Assembly (NCBI GenBank): GCA_001689535.1
Contig: LUJP01000003.1
Location: 1 to 22,337, forward strand
Length of the DNA stretch: 22,337 nt
Source: Bacteroidales bacterium M5
Lineage (GTDB): Bacteria > Bacteroidota > Bacteroidia > Bacteroidales > Muribaculaceae
Reading direction: 5' to 3'
Positions 8,201 through 15,986 of the stretch are shown here, one piece after another. How positions within the stretch are numbered: position 1 is the stretch's first letter; each line of letters starts with the position of its first letter. The notes beneath the pieces are model-generated. The model was given only the letters and a program-made list of their open reading frames with translations. It had not been told where the DNA came from and did not search any database. The position numbers and the translations under genes were made by a program.

Positions 8201-9583
8201 TTAGATTGTTCCGAAATGATAGGCTATACCGAAGCTGAGAATCTCCTTAAACTGGAATTTGTGCCATTTGGGGTCATCCTCGCATCGGGGAGTCCGGGTG
8301 TCGTAACGCATGTTGGCATAGATGCTGGTGGTCAGATAGCGGTTTATGCGGCAGTCGATGGTGTGCTGCCAGTCGCCCTGGAAATATTCGTAATCGGAGA
8401 ATAGGAACAGGCGCGATGAGTAGTTGATGTTGTAGGCAACTTTCCAGTTGAGGGTTATGTCGGCACTGGAACCGAAATTGTTGGCAAACCGTCGGTTTTT
8501 CTCAATGTTGTAACGTGTGGGGTCAATATCGGTGTGCAGGCACGTCTTGAGGTTGTACGTTGCGGGCGATATGGTAGCGTTGATTGAGAAACGTTTGTTC
8601 TGGCTCGTACGGTTGTAGGTCATACCTAGACCGATGTTGAGCTCGCCGGGCGACATAAAGGCCGACTGTATCTGTCGTGAATTGGTGGGATAATGATCGA
8701 AAACCTGGGTCTTGAACATCAGGTTGGCCGAATAATACCAGTTTTTGGCGGCTTTCATACCGGCTGTGATATTGACCTGGAACAGATCTTCGTTAATCTG
8801 GACGCTTCTTATGGTGTCGTCGGGGGCATTGTTGATTCCGAGTTTGTACTGGGCAACGGCCTCAAACAGGTATTTGGGGTAGAATTTCTGATTGAGGCTT
8901 ACTTTATAAATCACGTTGGCAAGAAGGTTGAGATTCTTGTTGCCGCCCTGGTACCAGTTGGGCGATACGTAAGCCTGTGAGAAATGAAGGCTGGCGTCGA
9001 ACGACTGGATCCATTTCTTCTGGTCGATCTCGGGGTCGAGTCCGTCGGCAATCTCTTTTGGTTTCACGTCGATTTCCTTGAGCACTATTTTGGCACTTGT
9101 GGGGTCGACGAAGGCAGTGTACTGTTTTGGGGGCTCGGGGAGCCATGCCAGATTATATACCACATCCTGGGCATTGGCGATCATGTAGTTCTGCCTAATG
9201 CGGTTATTGAGCCCTGCACTGAAGTCAAGGTCGTCGAGCCACTGGTAGACGGTGGGGAATTCTGTCACCGGACCGCTTACCGTGAAGTCAAGCGGATCAT
9301 AGAAATGATATGTGCCGAACACGGCCGGAGCATAGACCGTAGGAGGTACGAGAGTATAATTGCGCGATGGCACGGAGATGATGGAGTCGAAGTCGGGGCG
9401 GTCAATGGTAAGCTCGAATGTGGTAGTGTCGAGCGTCTGTGGCATTTCCTCGAGGATCTCTTCTATTGAGTCAGAGCTGACTGGCGGAAGGGTTTTGTAG
9501 GGAGAGAGAGTCTTTATGTCTATAGATGAGGCTGAGGCCGAGGAGGCTGCGAGCAGCAAGGTCAGAATTGATAACTTAAGCAT
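8201..9583 (-). CDS. DUF3078 family protein, predicted outer-membrane beta-barrel
   Basis: 460 residues from the ATG at 9583, which begins a signal peptide (MLKLSILTLLLAASSASASS). Residues about 160-460 show the DUF3078 pattern seen in Bacteroidetes: FDASLHFSQAYVSPNWYQGGNKNLNLLANV, then alternating aromatic/polar strands such as NWYYSANLMFKTQVFD and SSRLFLFSDYEYFQGDW, and a C-terminal strand ending in aromatic IAYHFGTI, typical of barrels. Residues about 100-150 form a family-specific N-terminal region. The frame stays open upstream to a possible ATG at 9655, but the promoter -7 element at 9665-9672 would then leave almost no leader and the signal peptide would be internal, so 9583 is preferred. 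Likely first gene of the five-gene minus-strand cluster. Function of the family is not established. Confidence 0.82.
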   Translation of the reverse strand: MLKLSILTLLLAASSASASSIDIKTLSPYKTLPPVSSDSIEEILEEMPQTLDTTTFELTIDRPDFDSIISVPSRNYTLVPPTVYAPAVFGTYHFYDPLDFTVSGPVTEFPTVYQWLDDLDFSAGLNNRIRQNYMIANAQDVVYNLAWLPEPPKQYTAFVDPTSAKIVLKEIDVKPKEIADGLDPEIDQKKWIQSFDASLHFSQAYVSPNWYQGGNKNLNLLANVIYKVSLNQKFYPKYLFEAVAQYKLGINNAPDDTIRSVQINEDLFQVNITAGMKAAKNWYYSANLMFKTQVFDHYPTNSRQIQSAFMSPGELNIGLGMTYNRTSQNKRFSINATISPATYNLKTCLHTDIDPTRYNIEKNRRFANNFGSSADITLNWKVAYNINYSSRLFLFSDYEYFQGDWQHTIDCRINRYLTTSIYANMRYDTRTPRCEDDPKWHKFQFKEILSFGIAYHFGTI

Positions 9584-9664
9584 TGTGATGATGGTAATCG
9601 CTGTCTGAAACACTGTATTTCCACGCGGTAAGGTCGTGATGACGGCAGACCGCATCTTTAACCG

Positions 9665-9672
9665 CAAATTTA
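9665..9672 (-). promoter_or_regulatory. Promoter -7 element of the DUF3078 cluster
   Basis: TAAATTTG on the minus strand (9672-9665) matches TAnnTTTG exactly. The -33 element is poor (CTG 18 bases upstream). The implied leader is about 78 bases to the ATG at 9583 and supports that start over the upstream in-frame one. Confidence 0.5.
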
Positions 9673-9788
9673 CGAAATTAATTGAAAAAACAGCTAATTA
9701 TTATAGAAAAAAGCCGGCAACATCTTGCGTGCAGGCTTCCGCCTTTACATGATTGACGAAACCATGCCCGAGTATAGCGGAAATTTGC

Positions 9789-9796
9789 TAAATTTG
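9789..9796 (+). promoter_or_regulatory. Promoter -7 element of tyrS
   Basis: TAAATTTG at 9789-9796 matches the Bacteroidetes -7 consensus, leaving a leader of about 35 bases before the tyrS ATG. No convincing -33 TTTG is present at the right distance. The leader is too short for a T-box or similar attenuator and shows none. Confidence 0.5.
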
Positions 9797-9835
9797 TGGC
9801 AGAAAATCATAAATCAGTCTTAAATAATCGAATAA

Positions 9836-11128
9836 ATGGATTTTATAGAAGAACTGACCTGGCGCGGGATGATTCATCAGATGATGCCGGGAACGGAAGA
9901 ACAACTCAAAAAAGAAATGACCACGGCCTATCTGGGTATCGACCCCACGGCCGACTCGCTTCATATCGGCCACCTTGTGGGTGTGATGATGCTCAAGCAT
10001 TTCCAGCGCTCCGGCCATAAACCTATAGCCCTTGTGGGTGGTGCCACAGGCATGATCGGCGACCCCTCGATGAAAAGCCAGGAGCGCAAGCTCCTCGACG
10101 AGCAGACGCTGCGCCACAATCAGGAGGCCATCAAGAAGCAGCTCTCGAAGTTTCTGGATTTCGACAGCGACGCTCCCAATGCCGCCGAAATGGTCAACAA
10201 TTACGACTGGATGAAAAACTTCTCCTTCCTTGACTTCATTCGCGATGTTGGCAAACACATCACTGTCAACTATATGATGGCCAAGGATTCGGTGAAGAAG
10301 CGTCTCAGCGGTGAGAGCCAGCAGGGAATGTCGTTCACGGAGTTCTCCTATCAGCTTGTGCAGGGTTACGACTTCCTGAATCTCTATCGCGAGAAAAACT
10401 GCCGTCTGCAGCTTGGCGGCAGCGACCAGTGGGGCAATATAACCACCGGCACCGAGCTTATCCGTCGCACCGAGGGCGGTGAGGCCTACGCGCTCACCTG
10501 TCCGCTTATCACCAAGGCCGACGGCGGCAAATTCGGAAAGACTGAGAGTGGCAACGTATGGCTCGATCCGCGCTACACCTCGCCTTATAAATTCTATCAG
10601 TTCTGGCTCAACGTATCCGATGCCGATGCCGAGAAATATATCAAGATTTTCACCGAGCTGACACGCGAGGAGGTTGAGGAACTTGTGGCTCTTCAGGCAC
10701 AGGATCCCGGACAGCGTCCTCTGCAGAAACGTCTTGCCAAGGAGCTTACCACCATGGTGCATTCGGCCGAGGATTACGAAGCCGCTGTGGAGGCCTCCCA
10801 GATTCTTTTCAGCAACAAGGCCGGCGAGATTCTGCATAAGATTGACGAGCCCACGCTCCTGGCCGTGATGGAGGGAGTGCCTACTTTTGAGATTGCACGC
10901 GCCGACCTTGAGGCCGGACTGCCGCTGGCCGACCTTCTTACCGACCGCGCCAAGGTATTCCCCTCAAAGGGAGAGATGCGCAAGATGGTGCAGGGCGGTG
11001 GCGTAAGCATCAACAAGGAGAAAATAGCCGATGCCTATGCGCCTTCGTCGACCTCCATGCTTCTTAACGATAAATATATTCTTGTGCAGCGAGGCAAGAA
11101 GAATTATTATCTGCTCATTGCGAAATGA
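9836..11128 (+). CDS. tyrS: Tyrosine--tRNA ligase
   Basis: A 430-residue class I aminoacyl-tRNA synthetase that charges tRNA-Tyr with tyrosine in the cytoplasm. The HIGH signature is intact (HIGH at 43-46 in TADSLHIGHLVG), and the KMSKS-equivalent is KFGKT at 232-236, the form usual in bacterial TyrS. The tyrosine-pocket stretch YQLVQGYDFLNLYR and GGSDQWGNI are present. The C-terminal part from about 365 is an S4-like RNA-binding domain (KMVQGGGVSINKEKI). Length fits the family. It is followed 89 bases later by tRNA-Gln on the same strand, which has its own promoter. A 349-codon open frame lies antisense to it and is a codon-bias shadow. Confidence 0.97.
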   Translation: MDFIEELTWRGMIHQMMPGTEEQLKKEMTTAYLGIDPTADSLHIGHLVGVMMLKHFQRSGHKPIALVGGATGMIGDPSMKSQERKLLDEQTLRHNQEAIKKQLSKFLDFDSDAPNAAEMVNNYDWMKNFSFLDFIRDVGKHITVNYMMAKDSVKKRLSGESQQGMSFTEFSYQLVQGYDFLNLYREKNCRLQLGGSDQWGNITTGTELIRRTEGGEAYALTCPLITKADGGKFGKTESGNVWLDPRYTSPYKFYQFWLNVSDADAEKYIKIFTELTREEVEELVALQAQDPGQRPLQKRLAKELTTMVHSAEDYEAAVEASQILFSNKAGEILHKIDEPTLLAVMEGVPTFEIARADLEAGLPLADLLTDRAKVFPSKGEMRKMVQGGGVSINKEKIADAYAPSSTSMLLNDKYILVQRGKKNYYLLIAK

Positions 11129-11129
11129 T

Positions 11130-11160
11130 TTTGCCGATTGGCAAAGATTCATTAAATTTG
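11130..11160 (+). promoter_or_regulatory. Promoter of tRNA-Gln
   Basis: TTTG (11130-11133), a 19-base spacer and TAAATTTG (11153-11160) form a full match to the Bacteroidetes promoter consensus. It starts one base after the tyrS stop and is 57 bases upstream of the tRNA. A small 6 bp hairpin (TTTGCC/GGCAAA, 11130-11145) overlaps the -33 element. Confidence 0.7.
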
Positions 11161-11217
11161 CAGCGCTTTAGCGCGGAGCCGCTTCTTGTGGCCGATTCTG
11201 CGCTGGGCAACGAGGAT

Positions 11218-11288
11218 TGTCTCATGGTGTAATGGTAGCACTGCAGTTTTTGGTTCTGCCTGTCCAGGTTCGAATCCTGGTGAGACAA
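11218..11288 (+). tRNA. tRNA-Gln (anticodon TTG)
   Basis: A complete cloverleaf can be drawn: acceptor TGTCTCA/TGAGACA (7 perfect pairs), D stem GTGT/GCAC, anticodon stem GCAGT/TCTGC with loop TTTTGGT giving anticodon TTG, T stem CCAGG/CCTGG with loop TTCGAAT, and discriminator A. The last anticodon-stem pair (31-39) is T-T rather than a Watson-Crick pair. CCA is not encoded (AACAG follows), as is common in Bacteroidetes. Confidence 0.96.
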
Positions 11289-11291
11289 CAG

Positions 11292-11326
11292 AAAATAGCC
11301 GCCTTCTGGCGGCTATTTTTATTTTT
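11292..11326 (+). terminator. Rho-independent terminator after tRNA-Gln
   Basis: A 12 bp perfect stem (AAAATAGCCGCC / GGCGGCTATTTT) with loop TTCT, followed by TATTTTT. It starts 4 bases after the tRNA 3' end. A strong intrinsic terminator. Confidence 0.93.
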
Positions 11327-11712
11327 GCGGATGGGAAAGATTTGTTCAATACCTTCTCTTTTCGGAAAGTTTAAAGGGGTGGGTTTTATATTATTAACGT
11401 TCGTTGACAACAGAATGTTGCATATTGCCTGATGGGGGGAACGCAGAACAATGCAGGAACGGCAGAACGGCGCAGAACTTATTTCGTTATACTGAAAAGT
11501 TGAATAGGATATCTGAGTTCTGTGTTGTTCTATTGTTCTACGAATATTTCTGCGGTTTTGCAGCACTCGCGCTATTGAAAGCATTCATAAGGATTCCGAC
11601 ACTCCATGTGGGTAGTCGGATGGGTGCAGATAAGGAGTTGAGGATTTGAGAGAACAAGGTGAGGGGATGGGGTGTTAATTATTCATAATCGGACATTTTG
11701 ATTTTCAACGAT
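11327..11712 (+). other. Intergenic region upstream of the RND operon, with clustered GAAC motifs
   Basis: No gene is supported in this 386-base gap. It holds three AGAAC copies and one GGAAC within 11443-11478, three inverted copies (GTTCT) at 11517, 11527 and 11535, and one more AGAAC at 11651. A 6 bp hairpin (TCCGAC at 11595-11600, GTCGGA at 11615-11620) lies further on. I found no full TAnnTTTG promoter; the nearest is TATTTCTG at 11545-11552 with one mismatch and no good -33 element. Confidence 0.5.
11443..11539. repeat. Cluster of direct and inverted AGAAC motifs, spaced about one helical turn
   Basis: On the plus strand GCAGAAC or a close variant starts at 11443, 11453 (GCAGGAAC), 11462 and 11472. 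GTTCT, the reverse complement of AGAAC, starts at 11517, 11527 and 11535. Spacing within each group is 8-10 bases. The two groups are about 40 bases apart and could pair in RNA or form a protein-binding array. A role in controlling the RND operon is inference. Confidence 0.5.
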
Positions 11713-12774
11713 ATGATACGTTTCAATTGTTTATCGAGGATTTTTATGTCGGGGCCGGTGGTCCTGGCTGGTGTATTATGTGCGTGCCATCACGATAAGG
11801 CAACCGTTGTGCCGCCTGTGAGGGTGGAAGTTATGGCGGTTTCTTCCGCCGCAGCGAGCACCGGAGGTCAGGTGTTTTCCGGAACGGTGGAATCGGCCGA
11901 CGCATCAACTGTGAGTTTCTCCGTGCCGGGCACTATCACGAAAATCTATGTTGACGAAGGTCAGAAAGTGACCAAAGGTCAGGTTCTTGCACGAGTGAAG
12001 AGCGAGAGTCTGGAAAACGCAAGTAATATTGCGGCAGCGGAGCTCGAAGAAGCCCGTGACGCTTACAATCGTCTGAAAAAGCTGCACGATGCTAACGCTC
12101 TTCCCGATATAAAATGGGTGGAAGTCCAGTCGAAGCTCAAACAGGCCGAGAACGCCGCGGCGCTTGCCCGGAGAGCCGTAAGCGACGCTACTCTCACATC
12201 GCCGATGTCGGGCTATGTGGCCGAGAAGCTGGCCGATGACGGCCAGACGGTAATCGCCGCCCAGCCTGTGTTGAAAATCGTGGATCTCGACAGGCTGCAG
12301 GTCAGTATCTCCGTACCAGAAAATGAAATTACGTCATTCTCGGCAGGCACGGTGGCCAAGATAACCGTGGCCGGTGCCGACAGCATGAGGATTACGGGCA
12401 AACTCGGACGTAAAGGCGTGGTGGCCGACCCTCTCACGCGCACTTACAATGTGAAATTCGATCTGCCGGATACTGGTGGCAAGGTCCTTCCGGGGATGAT
12501 AGCCGCCGTAGATGTGGAGGGCGTTACGCCTGACTCTTCGGCAGTGGCAAGCGCTCCGGTGACACTTCCTTCGCAGGCCGTGCTTCTCGCAGCCGACAAC
12601 CGCTTGTTTGTATGGGTGGTGAAGGACGGCAAGGCCCGGCAGCGTTTTGTTACGGCCGACGAGCTTTCCACCGATGGTGTGAGGGTACACACGGGGATAG
12701 CTCCGGGCGACAGCGTGATTGTAGCCGGCATGCAGAAAGTAAGCAACGGCACCGAGGTTAAGGTGGCCGAATGA
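11713..12774 (+). CDS. RND efflux periplasmic adaptor subunit (membrane fusion protein)
   Basis: 353 residues from the ATG at 11713; a TTG five codons upstream is less likely. The N-terminal hydrophobic segment ends in LAGVLCACHHDK, a near-lipobox (Leu-Cys-Ala-Cys), so it is probably a lipoprotein anchored in the inner membrane. It then has the standard order for HlyD/AcrA-type adaptors: a beta-barrel/lipoyl half (VPGTITKIYVDEGQKVTKGQVLARV), an alpha-helical hairpin (about 100-150), the second lipoyl half (ATLTSPMSGYVAEKLADDGQTV), a beta-barrel domain and a membrane-proximal domain with LPSQAVLLAADNRLFVWVV. It links the RND pump to the outer-membrane channel. First gene of the operon, 23 bases before the pump gene. 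Confidence 0.93.
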   Translation: MIRFNCLSRIFMSGPVVLAGVLCACHHDKATVVPPVRVEVMAVSSAAASTGGQVFSGTVESADASTVSFSVPGTITKIYVDEGQKVTKGQVLARVKSESLENASNIAAAELEEARDAYNRLKKLHDANALPDIKWVEVQSKLKQAENAAALARRAVSDATLTSPMSGYVAEKLADDGQTVIAAQPVLKIVDLDRLQVSISVPENEITSFSAGTVAKITVAGADSMRITGKLGRKGVVADPLTRTYNVKFDLPDTGGKVLPGMIAAVDVEGVTPDSSAVASAPVTLPSQAVLLAADNRLFVWVVKDGKARQRFVTADELSTDGVRVHTGIAPGDSVIVAGMQKVSNGTEVKVAE

Positions 12775-12797
12775 TTCATCACTCTAAGTAAAAAACA

Positions 12798-15700
12798 ATG
12801 GCAACGAACAGCAACGACCCCCAGCAGGTGCCACAGCCGCTTTCCAACCCCAATCCGATAGTGATGGCGGGTATAAAATACCGCAAGGAGGTGATTCTTC
12901 TTGTGTGCGTGCTCATAGCCTTCGGCATCTATGCCCTCAAGGTGATGGACAAGAACGAATTCCCTTCGTTTACCATCCGCGAGGGTGTGGTGGCTGCGGT
13001 TTATCCTGGCGCTACAGTAGAGCAGATAGAGAATGAAGTGCTCAAACCTCTGGAAGATTACATATTTTCCTATAAACAGGTCGACAAAAAGAATACCCAC
13101 TCGCAGATAAGCGCGGGAATGCTCATAATATTCGTGGAGCTTGACAACGACGTGCAGGACTCCAAACCGTTCTGGAACGAGTTCAAGATAGGCATGGAGC
13201 AGGTGAAGCTCACGCTTCCGCCTGGTGTTCTGGCCGTGGAGACCCTGAGCAACTTCGGCGATACATCGGCTCTGCTAATAACCATGCAGAGCGACGACAA
13301 GACCTATCGCGAACTCGGCGACTATATGGACCGGCTCAAAGACCGCCTGCGCACCGTGGAGAGCGTTGGCACCATGAGTGTCACAGGCAAACAGACCGAG
13401 CAGATAGCCGTATATCTCAACCCCGAGAAACTCAAGCACTACGCGCTCTCCGAAACAACCGTGGGTGCCACTCTACTTGCACAAGGTTTCCAGACCACCG
13501 GAGGCTCGCTTAAAAGCGGCCATTACACGCAGCCTATAATTGTGACGCGGTCTGTCAACACCGTGGCCGACGTGGCCGACATGATAGTGCTCTCAACGCC
13601 CGACGGCAGTGTGGTGAGGCTTGGCGACATAGCCGATATCCGCCGTGAATATCCCGAGCCTGACAGCTATATAACCAATAATTTCCAGAAGTGCATACTC
13701 CTGAGCGTGCAGATGAAGGATGGTTATAATATAGTGGAGATGGGCAAGGAGGTAGACAAACAGATAGAGGCTTTCCAGTCGGAGATTCCGGAGAGCGTGA
13801 CGCTGTTCAAGATCACGGATCAGCCTGTGGTGGTGAATAGCTCCGTAAACTATTTTCTTGTGGAGCTTCTGGTAGCCATAATAGCCGTGGTAGTGGTGAT
13901 AATGCTGCTGCTTCCGCTGAATGTGGCGCTTATAGCCGCCTCGACCATTCCCATAGCCATATTTATCTCGCTGGGTCTGTTCTATGCCTTCGGGATAGAG
14001 CTTAATACAGTGACACTGGCCTGTCTTATAGTGTCGCTCGGCATGATTGTGGATAACTCCGTGGTGATTATCGATGACTATGTGGAGCTGATTTCCGAGG
14101 GTATGGACCATTACCATGCCACCCTGAGGGCCGGCACGGAATTTTTCAAGGCCATATTCTCGGCTACCCTCGCCATCTCGGTCACATTCTTTCCGTTCCT
14201 ACTCACTATCAAGGGAATGTTCCGCGACTTCCTCACTGACTTTCCCTGGGGCATGACCATAATACTCTTTGTGTCGCTGATGGTTGCCGAGCTTCTGGTG
14301 CCTTACATGCAATACAAGCTTATAAAGAAACCTATCTACAAGCTCCAGCAGGAAGCTATCGCCTCGGGCAAAAAGAAATTCAGTTTCTTCGTGTCGATGC
14401 AGAAGGGGTATAATAAGGTTATTGACTGGTGCTTTGCGTGGCCAAAGACCACCATTGGGCTGGGAGTGATCATAACCGTAGTGGGTACATGGCTTTTCAT
14501 AGCCCATCCTATGCAGCTTATGCCTATAGCCGAGCGCAACCAGTTTGCAGTGGAGATTTTCCTTCCGCAGGGCACTGCCGTGGAGCACACCACAGTTATA
14601 GCGGACTCCCTTGAGCGGATACTGGCAAAGGACCCGATGGTGGTTTCGATAGCGTCGTTCCACGGCTGTTCATCGCCCCGCTTCCAGGCCACGTATGCCC
14701 CGCAGGTGGGTGGCCCGAACTTCGCCCAGTTTATTGTCAACACCAAGAGCAACGATGCCACAATCGACGTGCTCAATGCCTTTACCGAAAAATATGAAAG
14801 CTACTTCCCGGATGCTTTTGTGAGATTCAAGCAGCTCAGCTATTCCACCGCCGACTATCCGATACAGGTGAAGTTCTCCGGGGCCGATGCCGCAACGCTC
14901 AAGAAAGTGGCCGATTCGGTGGCTGCTGTGGCAAGACATGTGCCCGGACTCCGGAATGTGCGCACGTCGCTTGACAATCCGCTGGCGTCAGCGGCCGTGA
15001 GCCTCGACCGTGACCGTGCCGAACGCTTCGGACTCAACTCCACGCTGGTGGAGACAACTCTTGCCATGCGCTATTCATCCGGACTCCCTGTCGCGACTAT
15101 GTGGGAAGGTGACTACGGAATTCCGGTCACCCTGAAGACCGGAACCTCGCGCCGAAGCAATGTGAATGAACTGGAAAACGAACCGATGCCAGTGATAGGA
15201 CTCAGCACTGTGCCTCTGCGCCAGATTTCTACCGTAAGTCCGCAGTGGCATCCGGGGATGCTTACCCATTACAATGGCATAGCCACCGTTTCGGTGATAG
15301 CCGAGGTGCAGCGCAATGTCAATGTGATAGACCGCACCGAGGCTCTCATGGACAGTATCGGCCGTATGGATCTGCCGCAGGAAGTTGTGGTTGACCGCGG
15401 TGGAGAGTGGGAGAATACAATGGACACCCTCCCGGAGATTCTCTCCGGTCTGGCTCTGGCTGTGGCCATTATCTTCTTCATACTTCTGTTTCATTACGCG
15501 CAGGCCGACACCGCCATTCTCCTGCTCTTCTCGCTGCTGCTTTGCATGCCGGGAGCCGCGCTCGGCCTGATAATACAGGACACCGACATGTCACTAACCT
15601 GTGTGCTGGGCATAGTGTCGCTGATGGGTATCCTTGTGAGAAACGCCATAGTGCTTCTGGACTATGCCGAGGAACTGCGCAACGAGGGGCAGCCGGTGCA

Positions 15701-15959
15701 CGATGCGGTGCTCAACGCCTCCAAGCGCAGGATGCGCCCGATTTTCCTCACCTCGGCTGCCGCCACCATGGGCGTGCTTCCCATGGTGATGGGCAACAGC
15801 GCGCTCTGGAAACCTATGGGTGTGGTGATATTCTGGGGTACGCCCGTAACCATGATATTCATCCTTACTGTGATTCCTGTGGCCTATTCCATGATGAAGT
15901 GCCGCCAGAAGGGCGCCGACAAACCCCTTCCCGAGCCGCTTGAGACGCATCTGTTATAA
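12798..15959 (+). CDS. RND family efflux transporter permease (AcrB/HAE-type)
   Basis: A 1053-residue RND pump of the inner membrane, driven by protons, with the expected layout: TM1 near 30-48, a large periplasmic loop, TM2-6 at about 350-500, a second periplasmic loop and TM8-12. Proton-relay positions by eye alignment: in TM4, SLGMIVDNSVVIID has Asp419 followed by Asn420 where AcrB has Asp407-Asp408; in TM10, GILVRNAIVLLDYAEEL has Arg948 where AcrB has Lys940. The single-Asp VDN form is seen in many non-AcrB RND pumps. The substrate is not predictable. The 28-residue N-terminal cytosolic stretch (with QQVPQPLSNPNP) is longer than in AcrB. The stop is 27 bases before the outer-membrane factor gene. 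Confidence 0.95.
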   Translation: MATNSNDPQQVPQPLSNPNPIVMAGIKYRKEVILLVCVLIAFGIYALKVMDKNEFPSFTIREGVVAAVYPGATVEQIENEVLKPLEDYIFSYKQVDKKNTHSQISAGMLIIFVELDNDVQDSKPFWNEFKIGMEQVKLTLPPGVLAVETLSNFGDTSALLITMQSDDKTYRELGDYMDRLKDRLRTVESVGTMSVTGKQTEQIAVYLNPEKLKHYALSETTVGATLLAQGFQTTGGSLKSGHYTQPIIVTRSVNTVADVADMIVLSTPDGSVVRLGDIADIRREYPEPDSYITNNFQKCILLSVQMKDGYNIVEMGKEVDKQIEAFQSEIPESVTLFKITDQPVVVNSSVNYFLVELLVAIIAVVVVIMLLLPLNVALIAASTIPIAIFISLGLFYAFGIELNTVTLACLIVSLGMIVDNSVVIIDDYVELISEGMDHYHATLRAGTEFFKAIFSATLAISVTFFPFLLTIKGMFRDFLTDFPWGMTIILFVSLMVAELLVPYMQYKLIKKPIYKLQQEAIASGKKKFSFFVSMQKGYNKVIDWCFAWPKTTIGLGVIITVVGTWLFIAHPMQLMPIAERNQFAVEIFLPQGTAVEHTTVIADSLERILAKDPMVVSIASFHGCSSPRFQATYAPQVGGPNFAQFIVNTKSNDATIDVLNAFTEKYESYFPDAFVRFKQLSYSTADYPIQVKFSGADAATLKKVADSVAAVARHVPGLRNVRTSLDNPLASAAVSLDRDRAERFGLNSTLVETTLAMRYSSGLPVATMWEGDYGIPVTLKTGTSRRSNVNELENEPMPVIGLSTVPLRQISTVSPQWHPGMLTHYNGIATVSVIAEVQRNVNVIDRTEALMDSIGRMDLPQEVVVDRGGEWENTMDTLPEILSGLALAVAIIFFILLFHYAQADTAILLLFSLLLCMPGAALGLIIQDTDMSLTCVLGIVSLMGILVRNAIVLLDYAEELRNEGQPVHDAVLNASKRRMRPIFLTSAAATMGVLPMVMGNSALWKPMGVVIFWGTPVTMIFILTVIPVAYSMMKCRQKGADKPLPEPLETHLL

Positions 15960-15986
15960 TCTCCACCATAATCAAGACCTGAAGAA

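Noticed and set aside
9788..10837. A 349-codon open frame antisense to tyrS
   Set aside because: It mirrors the codon pattern of tyrS, which has all the expected motifs; the antisense protein shows no recognisable domain and no start context.
11218..11326. tRNA-Gln as an integration site for a mobile element
   Set aside because: No integrase and no repeated copy of the tRNA 3' end is found in the following sequence; the next genes are a normal efflux operon.
11152..11584. Open frames on both strands across tRNA-Gln and its downstream gap
   Set aside because: They run through a tRNA and its terminator and show no protein-like conservation pattern.
11698..11712. TTG start for the RND adaptor
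   Set aside because: The ATG at 11713 gives a better signal sequence and needs no rare start codon.
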